Source: Derxia gummosa DSM 723
Lineage (GTDB): Bacteria > Pseudomonadota > Gammaproteobacteria > Burkholderiales > Burkholderiaceae_E
NCBI RefSeq assembly: GCF_000482785.1
Contig: NZ_AXWS01000008.1
Location: 434,001 to 498,000, forward strand
Length of the DNA: 64,000 nucleotides
Direction: 5' to 3'
Positions 62,200 through 64,000 of the stretch are shown piece by piece. The notes under the pieces are model-generated. The model was given only the letters and a program-made list of their open reading frames with translations. It made no database searches and was not told the origin of the DNA. The position numbers were made by a program, and so were the translations under genes. Position 1 is the stretch's first letter; each line of letters begins with the position of its first letter.

Positions 62200-63894
62200 T
62201 CACTCCAGCCGGCCGAAGTAGTCGCCGATGCCGTAGCGCTCGGCGATCTTCTCGGCCAGCCGCGGCACCTCGACCACGCCATTCGACTTCGAATAGCGCT
62301 CGTAGCCGGCCACGAGCCGCGCCAGCACCTCGGGCTGGCGCGCCGCGACGTTGTGCTGCTCGGCGCGATCGGTGGCAAGGTCGAACAGCTGCCATTCGCC
62401 CGGCCCGACCGGCGGCGCGGCCCAGACGATCTTCCAGTCGCCCTCGCGCCAGGCCTTGCGGCCGAACAGCTCCCAGCCCTGCTCGAAGCGCGCATGGATG
62501 GCCGGCTGCCGCCCTTCGAGAAAACCCACGAGCGAACTGCCCTGGATCGGCGCCACCGGCCGGCCGCGATACTCGGCCGGCGCCTTCGCGCCCGCGAGTT
62601 CGAGCAGCGTCGGCGCGAGGTCGGTCACATGGCCCGGCGCGGCCGAAACCTTGCCGCCGCCGAGGCGCGCCGGGTAGCGCACGATGGCCGGCACCGTCGT
62701 GCCGCCCTCGTGGCTGAAGCCCTTGAACAGGCTGAAGGGCAGGGCGCTCACCTGGGCCCAGTTGGGGCCGTAGGCGGCCCAGGAGTCGCCGCGCCCGATG
62801 TTCTCGACCGCGTTGTTGCGCTGGCTGCCGCGCACCGCCGGGTCCTGTCCCTCGGCGCCGTTGTCCGACATGAAGACGATGACGGTGTTGTCGTACTCGC
62901 CGCTGTCCTTCAGCTCGCGGATGACGCGGCCGATGGCCTGGTCGAGCCGGTCCACCATCGCCGCGTAGGTCGCCATGCGGCGGGTTTCCTGGCGCTGCTG
63001 CGCGGGCGTGAGCGCCTTCCACGCCGGCCAGAGTGACAGCGCCTTCGCCGGCTCGAAGCCGGCCGGGATCAGGCCGAGCGCCTTCTGCTTCGCGATGCGG
63101 GCCTGGCGGATCGGCTCGTAGCCGTTGGCGTAGCGCGCCTCGTACCTGGCGATGAGCGCGTCGGGCGCCTGGAGCGGCCAGTGCGGCGCGGTGAAGGTGA
63201 GGTAGCCGAAGAAGGGCCGGGCGTCGCCGCGCCGGTCGCGCAGATAGCCGACCATGCGCTCGGCGTAGTAGTCGGTCGAATAGAAGTCGGCCGGCACCGT
63301 GGCGAGCTTGCCGTCCTCGCGGTACCAGGGCTCGGCGGGGTTGATGACGGTGTTCCACGGCTTGGCCACATGGTCGTCGGCGCCGCGCAGCAGCGCGAAG
63401 GAGCGCTCGAAACCGGCGGCCTTCGGGCTGCGTTCCTCGGTCAGGCCGAGGTGCCACTTGCCGCTCATGAGCGTGAGGTAGCCGGCGTCGCGCAGCAGCG
63501 CGGGCAGGGGCGCGACGCGGTCGTTCAGATAGCCCTCGTAGCCCGGCTTGCCCTTCTGCTCGTCCACCATCAGCTCGGCCATGCTGCCGAGGCCGGCGAC
63601 ATGGTTGTCGGTGCCCGACAGCAGCATCGAGCGCGTCGGCGAGCAGGTCGCGCCGGTGTGGAAGTCGGTCAGGCGCAGGCCCTCGCGGGCGAGGGCGTCG
63701 AGGTTGGGCGTGTCGATCTCGCCGCCGAAGGCGCCGAGATCGGAGAAGCCGAGGTCGTCGGCGAGGATGAGCAGCAGGTTGGGGCGGCGCGCGGGCGTGT
63801 CGGCGGCCCGGGCGGCCGGCGCGGCCAGCAGCGCGGCGGCGAGCGCGGTGACGGCGAGGCGGGCCGGGCGGCGCCGGAGGAGGGAAGGCGGCAT
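62200..63894 (-). CDS. Arylsulfatase-type sulfatase (Cys-type)
   Basis: The 564-residue enzyme hydrolyses sulfate esters. A signal peptide (RLAVTALAAALLAAPAARA) leads to the sulfatase domain RRPNLLLILADDLGFSDLGA with metal-binding aspartates. C84 in GATCSPTRSMLLSG forms the CxPxR motif that is converted to formylglycine, and SGKWHLGL carries the next active-site residues. The partner enzyme that modifies C84 is encoded 5 bp downstream, so the two form an operon. Closest relatives are AtsA-like arylsulfatases. The natural substrate and its link to sulfur supply are not known. Confidence 0.93.
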   Translation of the reverse strand: MPPSLLRRRPARLAVTALAAALLAAPAARAADTPARRPNLLLILADDLGFSDLGAFGGEIDTPNLDALAREGLRLTDFHTGATCSPTRSMLLSGTDNHVAGLGSMAELMVDEQKGKPGYEGYLNDRVAPLPALLRDAGYLTLMSGKWHLGLTEERSPKAAGFERSFALLRGADDHVAKPWNTVINPAEPWYREDGKLATVPADFYSTDYYAERMVGYLRDRRGDARPFFGYLTFTAPHWPLQAPDALIARYEARYANGYEPIRQARIAKQKALGLIPAGFEPAKALSLWPAWKALTPAQQRQETRRMATYAAMVDRLDQAIGRVIRELKDSGEYDNTVIVFMSDNGAEGQDPAVRGSQRNNAVENIGRGDSWAAYGPNWAQVSALPFSLFKGFSHEGGTTVPAIVRYPARLGGGKVSAAPGHVTDLAPTLLELAGAKAPAEYRGRPVAPIQGSSLVGFLEGRQPAIHARFEQGWELFGRKAWREGDWKIVWAAPPVGPGEWQLFDLATDRAEQHNVAARQPEVLARLVAGYERYSKSNGVVEVPRLAEKIAERYGIGDYFGRLE

Positions 63895-64000
63895 GTCGTT
63901 CTTGGGTTGGCGGGAGGCGGGGGCGGCGAAGGCGCAAGCGGCGTTCCAGCGCGAAAGCCCGTCCGGCTGCTGCAAATGCAGCCGGATGGCGCGACGGACG
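63895..64000. other. Upstream region of the sulfatase gene (right window edge)
   Basis: The last 106 bases hold no gene that can be supported. On the minus strand they should contain the promoter of the sulfatase operon; no clear promoter motif stands out. Confidence 0.4.

Overview
The window is 64 kb of very GC-rich DNA, densely packed with genes. GC is near saturation at third codon positions. Its gene content (AlaRS, Aas/LplT, TusA, a GlcDEF operon, DnaE2, a BigR-type sulfide operon and an FMN-riboswitch ribB) suggests a free-living betaproteobacterium, probably of the Burkholderiales. That placement is inferred from gene content and codon use, not from a marker phylogeny. No rRNA, tRNA or CRISPR array was seen.

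Layout. (1) 1-26 kb is core metabolism: an EF-hand protein, an FMN riboswitch with ribB, a divergent MFS/TetR pair, glpK-ugpQ, alaS, a GNAT-Nudix-TusA run, cfa, a histidine-acid-phosphatase lipoprotein, lplT-aas, a large DUF2339 membrane protein, a fatty-acid hydroxylase/EF-hand pair and a two-component system. (2) 26.3-34.1 kb is the most unusual part. The error-prone polymerase gene dnaE2 sits directly downstream of a truncated integron integrase (intI) that still has a textbook LexA box. Beyond it lies an AT-richer cassette array with a recognisable attI/cassette junction, three attC sites and three cassettes: a secreted protein, a NYN-type nuclease and a TIR-domain protein. A MITE-like element and one more secreted protein follow. 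(3) 34-41 kb holds a membrane protein, an ECF sigma factor with a TPR-bearing Ser/Thr kinase, and a row of overlapping uncharacterised membrane proteins. (4) 41-52.4 kb is a sulfide-handling cluster: DUF2892, a Blh-like metallo-hydrolase, rhodanese, sulfide:quinone oxidoreductase, a complete RND tripartite efflux system, and an ArsR regulator with a TauE exporter. Inside it are the C-terminal stubs of a probable persulfide dioxygenase and a sigma-54 regulator, pointing away from each other. (5) 53-58 kb is a glycolate oxidase operon (GntR regulator and glcDEF), followed by an HNH endonuclease. (6) 58.9-64 kb has a lipoprotein without a clear start, an FAH-family hydrolase, and a formylglycine-generating enzyme paired with its sulfatase.

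How the genes work together. The glycolate operon is self-contained with its own regulator. The sulfide cluster couples oxidation (SQR), sulfane-sulfur processing (rhodanese, metallo-hydrolase) and export (TauE, RND) under a probable thiol-sensing ArsR repressor. The integron remnant can no longer recombine by itself, but its SOS promoter now reads into dnaE2, and its frozen cassettes include candidate defence genes. A recurrent palindrome of the form GCAAG-SS-CTTGC is scattered through the window at a density well above chance.
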